Shown: positions 31,569-40,755 of the stretch, one piece after another
Numbering within the stretch: the stretch's first letter is position 1
Layout: each line of letters opens with the position of its first letter
Assembly: GCA_045603545.1 (NCBI GenBank)
Contig: JAZUMG010000004.1
Location: 47,683-111,682, forward strand
Reading direction: 5' to 3'
Source of the DNA: CAAGNP01 sp045603545
GTDB taxonomy: Bacteria > Bacteroidota > Bacteroidia > Bacteroidales > UBA932
DNA: 64,000 nt
Notes under the pieces: generated by a model
What the model was told of the DNA's origin: nothing
Databases searched by the model: none
What the model saw: only the letters and a program-made list of their open reading frames with translations
Translations under genes and position numbers: made by a program

Positions 31569-32384
31569 TTACATTTTTACAATTTTTACATCCAATGCAG
31601 ATTCGATCAACTCTATTATCAGGTCCAGATCTTCGGTACTGAACTCACCGCTGAGCCTCTTTTTCATGTCAGTAGCACCGAAAGATACACCATAGTAATT
31701 TCCGATGGTCAGCAACACCTCTTTAAGAGGGGTATCCTCGAAAATAAATGTTCCTCTTATCCAGACAATGCCATTCGGATTTCCCCTCTGTTCCACCTTT
31801 GGCTTGATCGCCCCGATGGGGATAAGGGCTGACATCCCCTCGGTAAGGACTACCCCTTCAAGATTCTCAGTGCGGGCAAAATGTACCTTCCCCTCATAGA
31901 GACTCACCTTGGCCACAGGCAATGTCTCCAGCAGGAACCTGGTCCCCAGCACCCTCACAAATGAGTTTTCTGTGGTCACCTCAAATGGATGCCCAGAATC
32001 CTTCGTCACTTCGAAATACCCTTTTCCGGTAAGATCTACCCTTCTGCTACCTCTTTTGAATCCCCACTCCCTGTAGGACAATGTACCACCACGGGCCAAT
32101 GTCACCCTGGTGCTGTCGGGGAGGAGAAATACCTCCTTGGGGCCCTCTGCCACCAATGTCACCTCAGCAGTAACCATAAGGGCAAAACGGATAATCACAC
32201 CCAGGACTACAGCAGCTGCAATACCTGAGGCAAAATAGATCCACCCCCTCCCTTTTCTCTTCATTGGGGCAGGTGCAATACCATGCTCTGCATTGAACTT
32301 CGAGATAGCTTTTCGGGTATCAAGCTTCCCCTCCCGGTAGTGCTTAAGCACAAAATCCAAGTGTTTGTTTTCGTTTTCTGACAT
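31569..32384 (-). CDS. FecR-family anti-sigma factor
   Basis: A 271-residue protein: cytoplasmic helical N-terminus that should bind the sigma factor (FVLKHYREGKLDTRKAISKF), a membrane helix near 50-68 (WIYFASGIAAAVVLGVIIRF), a periplasmic FecR domain (FLLPDSTRVTLARGGTLSY, GKGYFEVTKDSGHPFEV, TENSFVRVLGTRF) and a C-terminal DUF4974 module (FEDTPLKEVLLTIGNYYGV) resembling an STN fold. It transmits occupancy of the receptor encoded 10 bp downstream to the sigma factor encoded upstream. I used the ATG at 32384; a GTG at 32405 would add seven residues. Confidence 0.9.
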   Translation of the reverse strand: MSENENKHLDFVLKHYREGKLDTRKAISKFNAEHGIAPAPMKRKGRGWIYFASGIAAAVVLGVIIRFALMVTAEVTLVAEGPKEVFLLPDSTRVTLARGGTLSYREWGFKRGSRRVDLTGKGYFEVTKDSGHPFEVTTENSFVRVLGTRFLLETLPVAKVSLYEGKVHFARTENLEGVVLTEGMSALIPIGAIKPKVEQRGNPNGIVWIRGTFIFEDTPLKEVLLTIGNYYGVSFGATDMKKRLSGEFSTEDLDLIIELIESALDVKIVKM

Positions 32385-32453
32385 AGATTTGATCGATATC
32401 TTCACCTGTAAGACGAAGAAAGTATTAAAAAGTACTATCCTTAGATAGAATTA

Positions 32454-32939
32454 TCACACAAAAAATGTATAAATCTTCACTGCGCCATCCTTGAGAATTT
32501 TCAAAGCTTTGCTTACCTGATTCTTGACAGTCTGTAGCGAGATACCAAGTTCAGAGGCTATCTCCTCTTGCCTGAGTCCGTCCCTCTTGGACATAAGAAA
32601 TATCTCACGGCATTTTTCAGGGAGGGAATCAATAGCAGTCCATAATCTGGCCTCCACCTCGGCATCTTCTACTGTAGGCTCATCAATATCTTCAACAGAA
32701 CCATCCAGGGAGATGGCTTCACCCACACTCCCCCTCTTTCGCAAAATATCAAGAGATCTGTTTTTTACTATAGAATACAGATACCCCTTCTGATTCACCA
32801 CCTTCTCCCCAGCCGAAAGCTTCTCCCAAAGCACACCGAAAGCCTCCTGCACCACATCTTCAGATGCATCCATATCTTTAAGATAGTGAAGGGCGAAAAT
32901 ACAAAGGGGTCTGTAATGGTATCTGAAAAGGTTCTCCAT
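32454..32939 (-). CDS. ECF sigma factor, FecI-like
   Basis: A 161-residue extracytoplasmic-function sigma factor. Region 2 (residues about 3-70): FRYHYRPLCIFALHYLKDMD, ASEDVVQEAFGVLWEK, QKGYLYSIVKNRSLDILRKR. Region 4 (about 100-155): LPEKCREIFLMSKRDGLRQE, EIASELGISLQTVKNQVSKA, with the helix-turn-helix. It should be held inactive by the FecR gene product encoded next and drive the receptor operon. I placed the start at MENLFRYHY (32939), 8 bp after the recJ stop; the open frame extends 33 codons further back but only through recJ. Confidence 0.9.
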   Translation of the reverse strand: MENLFRYHYRPLCIFALHYLKDMDASEDVVQEAFGVLWEKLSAGEKVVNQKGYLYSIVKNRSLDILRKRGSVGEAISLDGSVEDIDEPTVEDAEVEARLWTAIDSLPEKCREIFLMSKRDGLRQEEIASELGISLQTVKNQVSKALKILKDGAVKIYTFFV

Positions 32940-32947
32940 CGGAGCTA

Positions 32948-34681
32948 TTAGAATAGGTCTTCCCTGATTTTGATATCTTTTACGCGAAGCTGGATATTCG
33001 CTATACCGCGATAATAATTCTCTGCAATGGAATAACATACATCCACAGGGTTGCCTACGTGGAGATGTTCAAAATGTTCCGAACGGTTAAATGCTATGGC
33101 CGATATATGTCTGTATGGCTCATCCTCCTGGATGAGTTCAAGTTTCATATGTCCGTTGTCAGAGCCCACCTTGCGGCCATTACCGTTGTCATATACATTC
33201 TCTGTAATGAATACAGGTGACTGGTTGCCCGGGCCGAAAGGCTGGAATTGTTTAAGAAGTCTGAAAAACTTAGGGGTAATCTGCTTGAAATCGAGATATG
33301 AGTCGATGTTCACGATAGGAACCAGCAGTTCATCGGTGATTTTCGATGCCACATAGGCCTCAAATTTGGTGCAGAATGCCTCAAGATTCTCCGCTTTCAT
33401 GGTCAGGCCTGCAGCATACATATGGCCTCCGAAATTCTCAAGATATTCGGAGCAATGCTCAATGGCTGTATAAAGGTCAAAACCTATAATACTTCTGGCA
33501 GAACCTGTAATGAAACCGTTTGACTGTGTAAGGACTATAGTAGGGCGGTAATATGCCTCAACAAGACGTGAAGCCACGATACCTACCACACCTTTATGCC
33601 ACTGTGGATTATATACTATAGTGGATTTCTTGTTTGCAAAACCGGGACTGTTCTTCACCATATTGATGGCTTCGAGAGTGATCTCTCGGTCTATGCTCTT
33701 GCGCTCGTTGTTATGGTCATTGATGGCGACACCTATGTGTTTGGCATCCTCTTCGTTACGGCAAATAAGGAGATCCACCGCAGTCCTGCCCGACTCCATA
33801 CGGCCGGCAGCATTGATACGGGGCCCTATCTTGAACACCACATCATCAATGGTTATCTTGTGATTCTCCAACCCTGAGAGTTTGATAACAGAGAGGAGAC
33901 CCTTGCAAGGGTTATCATTCAGTCTCTGAAGCCCGTAGTGGGCCAGAATCCTGTTCTCCCCGGTAACAGATACCAGGTCAGCAGCAATACTTACAGATAC
34001 CAGGTCAAGCAGAGGGGTAATCTCTTCAAAAGGGATAGACTTGTATTGGGCATAACCCTGTACAAGTTTGAACCCTACACCACAACCCGACAGATCATCA
34101 AACGGATACTTGCAATCCTCCCTCTTAGGGTCAAGAACTGCAACAGCTGGAGGGAGAACCTCATCCGGAAGGTGGTGGTCACAAATGATGAAATCAATAC
34201 CTTTGGTGGTGGCATATTTCACCTTCTCCACCGCCTTTATACCACAGTCCAGAGATATGATGAGGGTATATCCACCCTGAAGTGCCCAATCTATCCCCTT
34301 GTATGAGACACCATACCCCTCATCATATCTGTCCGGGATATAGTATTCAATATTGGGATTGTATCTTCTGAGGAATGTATACATAAGCGCCACCGCTGTG
34401 GTTCCGTCCACATCGTAGTCACCATAGATAAGTATGTGTTCCTGGGATTTTATGGCTTTATCGAGACGCTCCACCGCTTTCTCCATATCTACCATCAGGA
34501 ATGGGTCGTGAAGACGGGACAAGTCAGGTCTGAAAAACTGGCGCGCCTCTTCGTAAGATTTGATATTTCGTTGTATCAGAAGGTTAGCCAATACGTGATC
34601 GATCCCCAACTCTGCCGAGAGCTGGCGGACCAACGCGGGATTGCCCGGTTCCTTGACTATCCATTTTCTTTCTACTGCCAT
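32948..34681 (-). CDS. recJ: single-stranded-DNA-specific exonuclease RecJ
   Basis: A 577-residue DHH-family nuclease. Motifs in order: GDYDVDGTTAVALMY near 82-96 (motif I), SLDCGIK near 145, DFIICDHHLPDE near 166 (DHH motif), a DHHA1 domain with GGHMYAAGLTM near 415 and a C-terminal OB-type region. It degrades single strands 5' to 3' in recombination and mismatch repair. The ECF sigma gene starts 8 bp after its stop, so the regulatory gene may be partly co-transcribed with recJ. Full length. Confidence 0.95.
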   Translation of the reverse strand: MAVERKWIVKEPGNPALVRQLSAELGIDHVLANLLIQRNIKSYEEARQFFRPDLSRLHDPFLMVDMEKAVERLDKAIKSQEHILIYGDYDVDGTTAVALMYTFLRRYNPNIEYYIPDRYDEGYGVSYKGIDWALQGGYTLIISLDCGIKAVEKVKYATTKGIDFIICDHHLPDEVLPPAVAVLDPKREDCKYPFDDLSGCGVGFKLVQGYAQYKSIPFEEITPLLDLVSVSIAADLVSVTGENRILAHYGLQRLNDNPCKGLLSVIKLSGLENHKITIDDVVFKIGPRINAAGRMESGRTAVDLLICRNEEDAKHIGVAINDHNNERKSIDREITLEAINMVKNSPGFANKKSTIVYNPQWHKGVVGIVASRLVEAYYRPTIVLTQSNGFITGSARSIIGFDLYTAIEHCSEYLENFGGHMYAAGLTMKAENLEAFCTKFEAYVASKITDELLVPIVNIDSYLDFKQITPKFFRLLKQFQPFGPGNQSPVFITENVYDNGNGRKVGSDNGHMKLELIQEDEPYRHISAIAFNRSEHFEHLHVGNPVDVCYSIAENYYRGIANIQLRVKDIKIREDLF

Positions 34682-34736
34682 ATCTTTGCAAAATTACAAA
34701 TTTTATTCCTAAATCGGTAAAAAAAAGTTATTTTTG
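34681..34736. promoter_or_regulatory. divergent -7 elements for recJ and lysS
   Basis: Minus strand TAATTTTG (34696-34689) lies 8 bp before the recJ ATG, so a very short leader or leaderless start is implied. Plus strand TATTTTTG (34729-34736) lies 26 bp before the lysS ATG. Both match TAnnTTTG; -33 elements are weak. Confidence 0.45.
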
Positions 34737-34762
34737 CCTCTTAATACAAAAAAGAGAATACG

Positions 34763-36274
34763 ATGGATATTTTAGACCTAAACGAACAGGAATTGAACAG
34801 GCGCGAAGCCCTCAAACAACTAGAAGCATTGGGTATCGAAGCATATCCCGCAGCACAATATCACGTAAATACCACTACCACTGAGATCAAGGAGAAATAC
34901 AACGCTGAGGAGGGGAACTTCCAGAATGTTGTCATCGCCGGAAGGATAATGAGCAGGAGGATAATGGGTGCTGCATCATTTATGGAGCTTCAGGATACAG
35001 AAGGGAGAATCCAGGTCTATGTCAAACGCGATGAAATTTGCCCTGAAGAGGATAAGACAATGTACAACACTGTATTCAAAAAACTTTTGGATATAGGCGA
35101 TATCGTTGGTATCGAAGGTTATGCATTCATCACCCAGACAGGACAGCTTTCAATCCACGCCAAAAAACTCACAGTCCTCAGCAAGTCACTCAGGGTACTC
35201 CCTATCGTAAAAGAGAAAGAGGGTGAAGTATTTGATGCATTTTCAGATCCTGAGCTAAGATACAGAATGAGATATGTGGACCTTATCGTGAACCCACACA
35301 TCAAGGATACATTTGTCAAGAGATCGCAGATCATCGCCACAATGAGGGAATATTTCAACGAGCACGGATGCTTGGAAGTGGAGACCCCTATCCTGCAGTC
35401 TATCCCTGGTGGTGCTACTGCAAGACCTTTCATCACCCACCACAACGCACTTGACATCCCTCTATACCTCCGTATTGCCAACGAGCTATACCTCAAGAGA
35501 CTTATCGTAGGTGGATTTGCCGGTGTATATGAGTTTGCCAAGGACTTCCGTAACGAAGGCATGGACAAGACCCACAATCCTGAGTTCACCTGTATGGAGA
35601 TCTATGTAGCTTACAAAGACTACATCTGGATGATGGAGTTCGTGGAGAAACTTCTTGAAAAGATTGCACTCAAACTTCACGGAAAGACCACTGTACAGAT
35701 TGGAGGCCACGAGATAGACTTCAAGGCACCATTCCGCAGGCTCCCTATGCTTGAGGCTATCAAAGAGTATGCAGGTGTGGATGTAGAGGGTATGGATGAA
35801 GCCCAGCTCCGTCAGGTATGTAAGGATCTCAATGTTCCCGTACAGCCAAGCTATGGCGTAGGCAAACTTATCGATGCCATCTTCGGTCAATATTGCGAGG
35901 ATCACCTTATCCAGCCAACCTTCATCACCGACTACCCTATCGAGATGTCTCCTCTTACCAAGAAGCATCGTTCTAACCCCCGTCTTACAGAGAGATTTGA
36001 GCTCTTCGTAAACGGTAAGGAGCTTGCCAACGCATACAGTGAGCTCAACGACCCTATCGACCAGCTTGACAGATTCAAGAAGCAGCTGGAGCTTAAAGAG
36101 AAGGGTGATGACGAGGCTATGTACATCGATATGGACTTTGTTCGTGCACTTGAGTACGGTATGCCACCTACATCGGGACTTGGTATGGGTATCGACCGTC
36201 TGACCATGTTCATGACCGGCGCCACCACCATCCAGGATGTACTCTTCTTCCCTCAAATGCGTCCTGAAAAATAG
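34763..36274 (+). CDS. lysS: lysyl-tRNA synthetase, class II
   Basis: A 503-residue class II LysRS. The N-terminal OB-fold anticodon-binding domain (about 55-165; VVIAGRIMSRRIMGAASFME) is followed by class II motif 1 (YFNEHGCLEVETPIL), motif 2 (FAKDFRNEGMDKTHNPEFTC) and motif 3 (PPTSGLGMGIDRLTMFM). It charges tRNA-Lys in the cytoplasm. Complete and typical in length for a bacterial enzyme. It heads a run with the SpoU methyltransferase and aroE, separated by 6 and 2 bp. Confidence 0.96.
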   Translation: MDILDLNEQELNRREALKQLEALGIEAYPAAQYHVNTTTTEIKEKYNAEEGNFQNVVIAGRIMSRRIMGAASFMELQDTEGRIQVYVKRDEICPEEDKTMYNTVFKKLLDIGDIVGIEGYAFITQTGQLSIHAKKLTVLSKSLRVLPIVKEKEGEVFDAFSDPELRYRMRYVDLIVNPHIKDTFVKRSQIIATMREYFNEHGCLEVETPILQSIPGGATARPFITHHNALDIPLYLRIANELYLKRLIVGGFAGVYEFAKDFRNEGMDKTHNPEFTCMEIYVAYKDYIWMMEFVEKLLEKIALKLHGKTTVQIGGHEIDFKAPFRRLPMLEAIKEYAGVDVEGMDEAQLRQVCKDLNVPVQPSYGVGKLIDAIFGQYCEDHLIQPTFITDYPIEMSPLTKKHRSNPRLTERFELFVNGKELANAYSELNDPIDQLDRFKKQLELKEKGDDEAMYIDMDFVRALEYGMPPTSGLGMGIDRLTMFMTGATTIQDVLFFPQMRPEK

Positions 36275-36280
36275 CACAAT

Positions 36281-37099
36281 ATGGGCACCGAGCTTATAAC
36301 CTCAACCCAGAATCCTAAAATCAAGGATTTGACCCTCCTGCTCGAGAAATCGAAAGAGAGGAGACAAAAAGGGTTGTTTGCAGTAGAAGGTGTCCGCGAG
36401 ATAACAAATTGCGCAGCAGGTGGTTTTACCGCCTCTGCGCTATTTTATTGCCCTGACATCATTGATCCCGAGGATCTTAAGAGGCTGCAGAATACGCTCA
36501 ACATCGAAAAGAGAGGGCTCTTTGCGGTAGCATCCAACGTATACCAGAAGATAGCTTACCGCAGCACCACTGAAGGGGCAGTAGCCCTTTTTAGGACCAA
36601 AGAGCGCAATCTGGAAGATATAGCCCTCCCGGGCAACAAGGCTCCACTTGTACTTGTCCTCGAATCGGTAGAAAAGCCCGGCAATCTCGGAGCGATCCTC
36701 CGCACAGCCGATGCAGCAGGGGTGGACGCTGTCATCATATGCGATCCCCTCACCGACCTGTACAACCCTAACCTCATAAGGGCCAGCATATCGGGAGTAT
36801 TCACCCTCCCTATCGCCACCGCCACCTCCCAGGAGGCAGCCCAATGGCTCCAGGAACGCTCGTTCCAAATCCTGACTGCCCAACTCCAGGACTCCAAGCC
36901 ATATTACGATATCGATATGACAGTCGCTACCGCAATAGTATTCGGCACAGAGGCAGATGGCCTCAGCGATTTCTGGCGCGAGCAGTCCAATGCCAAGATC
37001 CTTATCCCAATGCTCGGCAAACTCGACTCACTCAACGTCTCAGTATCGGCAGCAGTCCTCTGCTATGAGGCTGTACGCCAAAGAAATAAAAATCTCTAA
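36281..37099 (+). CDS. SpoU/TrmH-family RNA 2'-O-methyltransferase
   Basis: A 272-residue SPOUT methyltransferase. The N-terminal substrate-binding domain (TSTQNPKIKDLTLLLEKSKE, GLFAVEGVREI) resembles that of rRNA methyltransferases RlmB/TsnR. The C-terminal knotted domain shows motif 1 (VEKPGNLGAILRTADAAGVD), motif 2 (IVFGTEADGLS) and motif 3 (IPMLGKLDSLNVSVSAAVLC). It transfers a methyl group from S-adenosylmethionine to a ribose in rRNA or tRNA; the precise target cannot be named. Sits 6 bp after lysS. Confidence 0.9.
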   Translation: MGTELITSTQNPKIKDLTLLLEKSKERRQKGLFAVEGVREITNCAAGGFTASALFYCPDIIDPEDLKRLQNTLNIEKRGLFAVASNVYQKIAYRSTTEGAVALFRTKERNLEDIALPGNKAPLVLVLESVEKPGNLGAILRTADAAGVDAVIICDPLTDLYNPNLIRASISGVFTLPIATATSQEAAQWLQERSFQILTAQLQDSKPYYDIDMTVATAIVFGTEADGLSDFWREQSNAKILIPMLGKLDSLNVSVSAAVLCYEAVRQRNKNL

Positions 37100-37101
37100 C
37101 C

Positions 37102-37860
37102 ATGAGCACTCCGAAACATTTCGGGCTCATAGGACACCCCATTTCCCATAGCCAGAGCCCTGCACTGTTTTACCAATACCACCCGGGAACAAAAGACACT
37201 TACGACCTTATTGAGACCCCCGATTTCGACGAAGCGATCTCCATATTCCGCGACCGGTATGATGCGATAAATATCACTGCGCCATTCAAGGAGAGGGGTT
37301 TTCTGGTAGCGGACACCCTTGAGAGGAGTTGCGAACTCTGCGGCGCCACCAATCTTCTTAAGAAGGAGGAAAATCAGATAAAAGGGTACAACACAGACAT
37401 TGACGGAGTATTCCGCACCATTGCATCCCATTGCGGTGATGCCCAATATGGACGCAGCACCCTTATTGTAGGGTGTGGCGGGGCAGGAAAAGCGGCATCT
37501 ATCGCCATGGCAAACCTCGGATGCAGAGTCACCATAGCCAACCGCAATATCCGCAAAGGGGAGCTTTTCGCAGAGAGGCTCATATCCATAGGGGGATTCG
37601 ACAACATTGATGCAATCTCACTTGACAGAGCTGTCGCAATAGCAGACCTGTACGATTTTATAATCTACACCCTCCCTATAGCCATCGAGGGACTCTCCAA
37701 AATCGATTTCAGCGACAAAGTGGTTCTCGAAGCGAACTACCGCGATCCCCAAATCACCCCTGACATAATAAAAGAAACCACCCTCTACCTCAGCGGTAAA
37801 GAGTGGCTCTTGCATCAGGCACAAGCGGCCTGGGATATTTTCTATACTACTTCTTGTTAG
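37102..37860 (+). CDS. aroE: shikimate dehydrogenase
   Basis: A 252-residue AroE: substrate-binding FGLIGHPISHSQSPALF (residues 6-22), the catalytic Lys in NITAPFKE, GYNTDIDGVF, a Rossmann P-loop VGCGGAGKAASIAMA and an NRN cofactor-recognition loop. It reduces 3-dehydroshikimate with NADPH in the aromatic amino-acid pathway, upstream of the kinase encoded at 24498. It follows the methyltransferase by 2 bp, and its last 14 bp overlap, tail to tail, with the MFS gene on the other strand. Confidence 0.93.
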   Translation: MSTPKHFGLIGHPISHSQSPALFYQYHPGTKDTYDLIETPDFDEAISIFRDRYDAINITAPFKERGFLVADTLERSCELCGATNLLKKEENQIKGYNTDIDGVFRTIASHCGDAQYGRSTLIVGCGGAGKAASIAMANLGCRVTIANRNIRKGELFAERLISIGGFDNIDAISLDRAVAIADLYDFIIYTLPIAIEGLSKIDFSDKVVLEANYRDPQITPDIIKETTLYLSGKEWLLHQAQAAWDIFYTTSC

Positions 37861-39211
37861 GCTCGTCAAGCTGTAGCTGAGGGTTCTTCTTAGATGAGAA
37901 GAAAAGAAGCAATGATACTGTGATTGCCACAACACCAAGTGCGATGAAGATGTACTCTGCTTTAACAGCTGCCTCAACACCTGAATTTCTCTCAAGGATA
38001 CCACCTACGAAGATAGGAACCAATAGCATACCCATGTTCTGGATCCAGTAGATAAGTGAGTAAGCTGTACCAAGGTTCTTCTCAGGAACGATCTTAGGAA
38101 CTGAAGGCCACATAGCTGCAGGAACCAATGAGTAACCTACACCCAGGATAGCGATACCGATATAACCGAAGATTGGCTGTGCAGGGGCAAAAGCGATGAT
38201 AAGGTGTGCAGAGAAAACAAGCACAGAACCTGTAATCATCCAAGTGGTAGCTTTACCGATCTTGTCAACAAGGCTACCGAATAGAGGGGTAAACACTACA
38301 GTGAAGAATGGGATCATAGATACCATTGTAGATGCTGTCCTTTCGAACTCGGCAGCCACTTCACCACCAAATCTTGGGATAAGGATGGCTGTAGCAAATT
38401 TCTTGAATGAGATGATACAGCAGTAGAAGAATACACAAAGGAGAGAGATCAGCAAATAGTGCTTGTTGGTAAGCACTTTGATGATGTCAGAGAATTTGAA
38501 TTTGTCCTCCTCAGCAGTCTCCACTTTATCTGTAGTACCTGCCTGTCTGTCGAATTTGGCATCCATAGCCACGAAGATAGCCCATACGATAGAACCTACA
38601 AGAAGAAGCATCACACCGATAAAAGCAGGTCTGTTGGTAACATTGAGTGGATAACCGGCAGCAGACTCAGCCACCAATACTGGTGAAAGAAGAAGAGCAG
38701 CAGCAGTACCAAGACGTGCGATAGAGAGCTGAAGACCCATAGCCAACGCCATAGATTTTCCTTTGAACCATTTGGCGATAGAGCGTGTCACAGCTACACC
38801 TGCAATCTCACTACCGAGACCGAACAGCATACAGCCTACATAGGCGATAGTAAGTGAATTGCCTGAAGCCACGATAGCCGGTGAAGAGATGGTGATATAA
38901 ACCAAAGCTGCACCCAGGGTCATAAGTCCCACAAAGATAGAACCGGTCACGCGTACGCCCCATTTGTCAAGAAGGATACCGCAAACGATAAGACCTCCCC
39001 ATACACATAGGAAAGAGTAACCGCCAGCGTAGAAACCATAGTCGGACATACTCCAGCCAAGTTCCAGCATTTCAGGGTTTTTGAAGATGTGAGAGATAGT
39101 AGAGAACATATCGTCGAAGAAGTACGACGCAAACATAGGGATTACCAGGCACGCCCATGCAATCCAACATGCACTCTTGCTCTCTTTCAGTGTTTTAACT
39201 ACTTTATTCAT
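37847..39211 (-). CDS. MFS transporter (copy 1 of a tandem pair)
   Basis: A 454-residue protein with 12 predicted membrane helices in two six-helix halves divided by a polar loop near 215-240 (KFDRQAGTTDKVETAEEDKF). MFS motif A variants occur after helix 2 (GILLDKWGVRVTGSIFVG) and in the second half (GSLVDKIGKATTWMITG). It shares SIAKWFKGKSMALAMGL, IARLGTAAALLLSPVL and LVPAAMWPSVPKIV with its neighbour at 39243. The pattern resembles the MFSD1-like group, but no substrate can be deduced. Overlaps aroE by 14 bp at the 3' end. Confidence 0.8.
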   Translation of the reverse strand: MNKVVKTLKESKSACWIAWACLVIPMFASYFFDDMFSTISHIFKNPEMLELGWSMSDYGFYAGGYSFLCVWGGLIVCGILLDKWGVRVTGSIFVGLMTLGAALVYITISSPAIVASGNSLTIAYVGCMLFGLGSEIAGVAVTRSIAKWFKGKSMALAMGLQLSIARLGTAAALLLSPVLVAESAAGYPLNVTNRPAFIGVMLLLVGSIVWAIFVAMDAKFDRQAGTTDKVETAEEDKFKFSDIIKVLTNKHYLLISLLCVFFYCCIISFKKFATAILIPRFGGEVAAEFERTASTMVSMIPFFTVVFTPLFGSLVDKIGKATTWMITGSVLVFSAHLIIAFAPAQPIFGYIGIAILGVGYSLVPAAMWPSVPKIVPEKNLGTAYSLIYWIQNMGMLLVPIFVGGILERNSGVEAAVKAEYIFIALGVVAITVSLLLFFSSKKNPQLQLDEPNKK

Positions 39212-39242
39212 AAATTTTTATTGATTAAAAATTGATATTTTT

Positions 39243-40601
39243 CTACTTGATATTGGGTTCCTCAAGACCATAACCCTTCTTCTTGTCCTCCACTTTAAGC
39301 CACAAACCGAGCAAAAGTGCGAGAATACCCAAAGATGAGAAGATAAGCATAGGAACTGTATAACCTCCGGTCACATCGAGTGCCTTTCCGATAATGATAG
39401 GGAAAAGCATAAGGCCGATGTTCTGAATCCAGAAAATTACCGAGTATGCCGAACCGAGATACCTCTCCTCCACCAACTTTGGAACAGATGGCCACAAAGC
39501 TGCAGGTACAAGGGAGAACGATACACCCAAAAGTACAATTGCCGCATAGGCAATAGGCTGGTTAAGTGGAATCAATGCAAATGTCAAGTGACATACGATC
39601 ATGAGGATGGCACCTGCAATAAGCATCGAAGCACCTTTACCCTTCTTGTCAAGGAAAGCCCCAAGGAAAGGGGTAAGTACCATTGCACCGATAGGGAACC
39701 ATGAGAAAAGACCGGCAGCCTTATCTGTAGGCATATTCAGATTTGCCTCAAGCATACCTGTGGCAAACTTCTGGAATGGGAAGATGGCTGAGTAGTAAAG
39801 GACACACAGACCTGCTACGATAAGGAAAGTCTTGCTGGTGAAGAGTTTGCCCACATCACTTACTTTGAACTGCTCCTCAGGTTCATCTGTAGCTGCCTCG
39901 CCAAGTTGCGCATCAAGCTTCTTGTCCATAAAGGTAAATGTGGTATATGTCAAAAGTCCTATAATCAGAAGGATTGTACAGAAGAGCACTGGGGTCACCA
40001 CTGTAGGCATTGCCTCATTTGCCCAGGTCGAAAGTGCTGGAGAGAGGCGGAATACGGCGAAAACGCCAAGACGTGCAATTGCCATCTCAAGACCCATTGC
40101 AAGTGCCATCTCCTTACCTTTGAACCATTTGGCGATAGCCTTCGACACGGTCACACCACCCATCTCGACACCGCAGCCGAAGATCATAAAACCCACTGAT
40201 GCAAGTTTGGCTGTAGAGGGGAATGAAGTCCAGAACGAATCGAGGAATCTATAAAGTCCGCTCTCCGGTGTGAAAAGATCGCTTATAGCATAGAGTTTGA
40301 TCGAAGCACCGATCACCATCACCGCAGCCGAAAGGATACCGGTAAAACGGATTCCCATCTTGTCAAGGATGATACCGGCAAAAATGAGGAAGAATGCAAA
40401 TACATTCAGAAAATATTCGGAACTGCAGAAAGTTCCATATGTCTCTGCTGACCAACCTTTGGAGGTTTCGAGCAATGTGGATAAGGGAGACAATACATCC
40501 ACAAACATATAAGCAAAGAACATCATAAGTGCGATAAGCACCAGTGCACTCCAGCGGGCCACCCCGCTATCGTTCAACAGTTTTTGTACTTTAGCCGTCA
40601 T
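39243..40601 (-). CDS. MFS transporter (copy 2 of a tandem pair)
   Basis: A 452-residue 12-helix transporter, paralogue of the downstream gene: AIAKWFKGKEMALAMGL, IARLGVFAVFRLSPAL, LVPAALWPSVPKLV and SVIFWIQNIGLML have close counterparts there. Motif A appears as GIILDKMGIRFTGIL. The two genes are 31 bp apart on the same strand and likely form one transcript that begins upstream of 40601. The N-terminal halves have diverged most, which suggests different substrates. Substrate unknown. Confidence 0.8.
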   Translation of the reverse strand: MTAKVQKLLNDSGVARWSALVLIALMMFFAYMFVDVLSPLSTLLETSKGWSAETYGTFCSSEYFLNVFAFFLIFAGIILDKMGIRFTGILSAAVMVIGASIKLYAISDLFTPESGLYRFLDSFWTSFPSTAKLASVGFMIFGCGVEMGGVTVSKAIAKWFKGKEMALAMGLEMAIARLGVFAVFRLSPALSTWANEAMPTVVTPVLFCTILLIIGLLTYTTFTFMDKKLDAQLGEAATDEPEEQFKVSDVGKLFTSKTFLIVAGLCVLYYSAIFPFQKFATGMLEANLNMPTDKAAGLFSWFPIGAMVLTPFLGAFLDKKGKGASMLIAGAILMIVCHLTFALIPLNQPIAYAAIVLLGVSFSLVPAALWPSVPKLVEERYLGSAYSVIFWIQNIGLMLFPIIIGKALDVTGGYTVPMLIFSSLGILALLLGLWLKVEDKKKGYGLEEPNIK

Positions 40602-40755
40602 TATCAGATAGATAGTTTTAGTTTAAATTACGAATCAAACGCCTAAAATAGGCATTTTCAGCCACACGGCAAAAATTAAATTCCTTATACCACTTTTATT
40701 TTCGTGTTTCGCATAATATTTGTATCTTAGCAAGTCATTTAAAATTATAAGAGAT

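Noticed and set aside
32948..33038. A 33-residue extension of the sigma factor
   Set aside because: It would be read entirely within recJ in another frame, and the conserved sigma region 2 begins right after the ATG at 32939.
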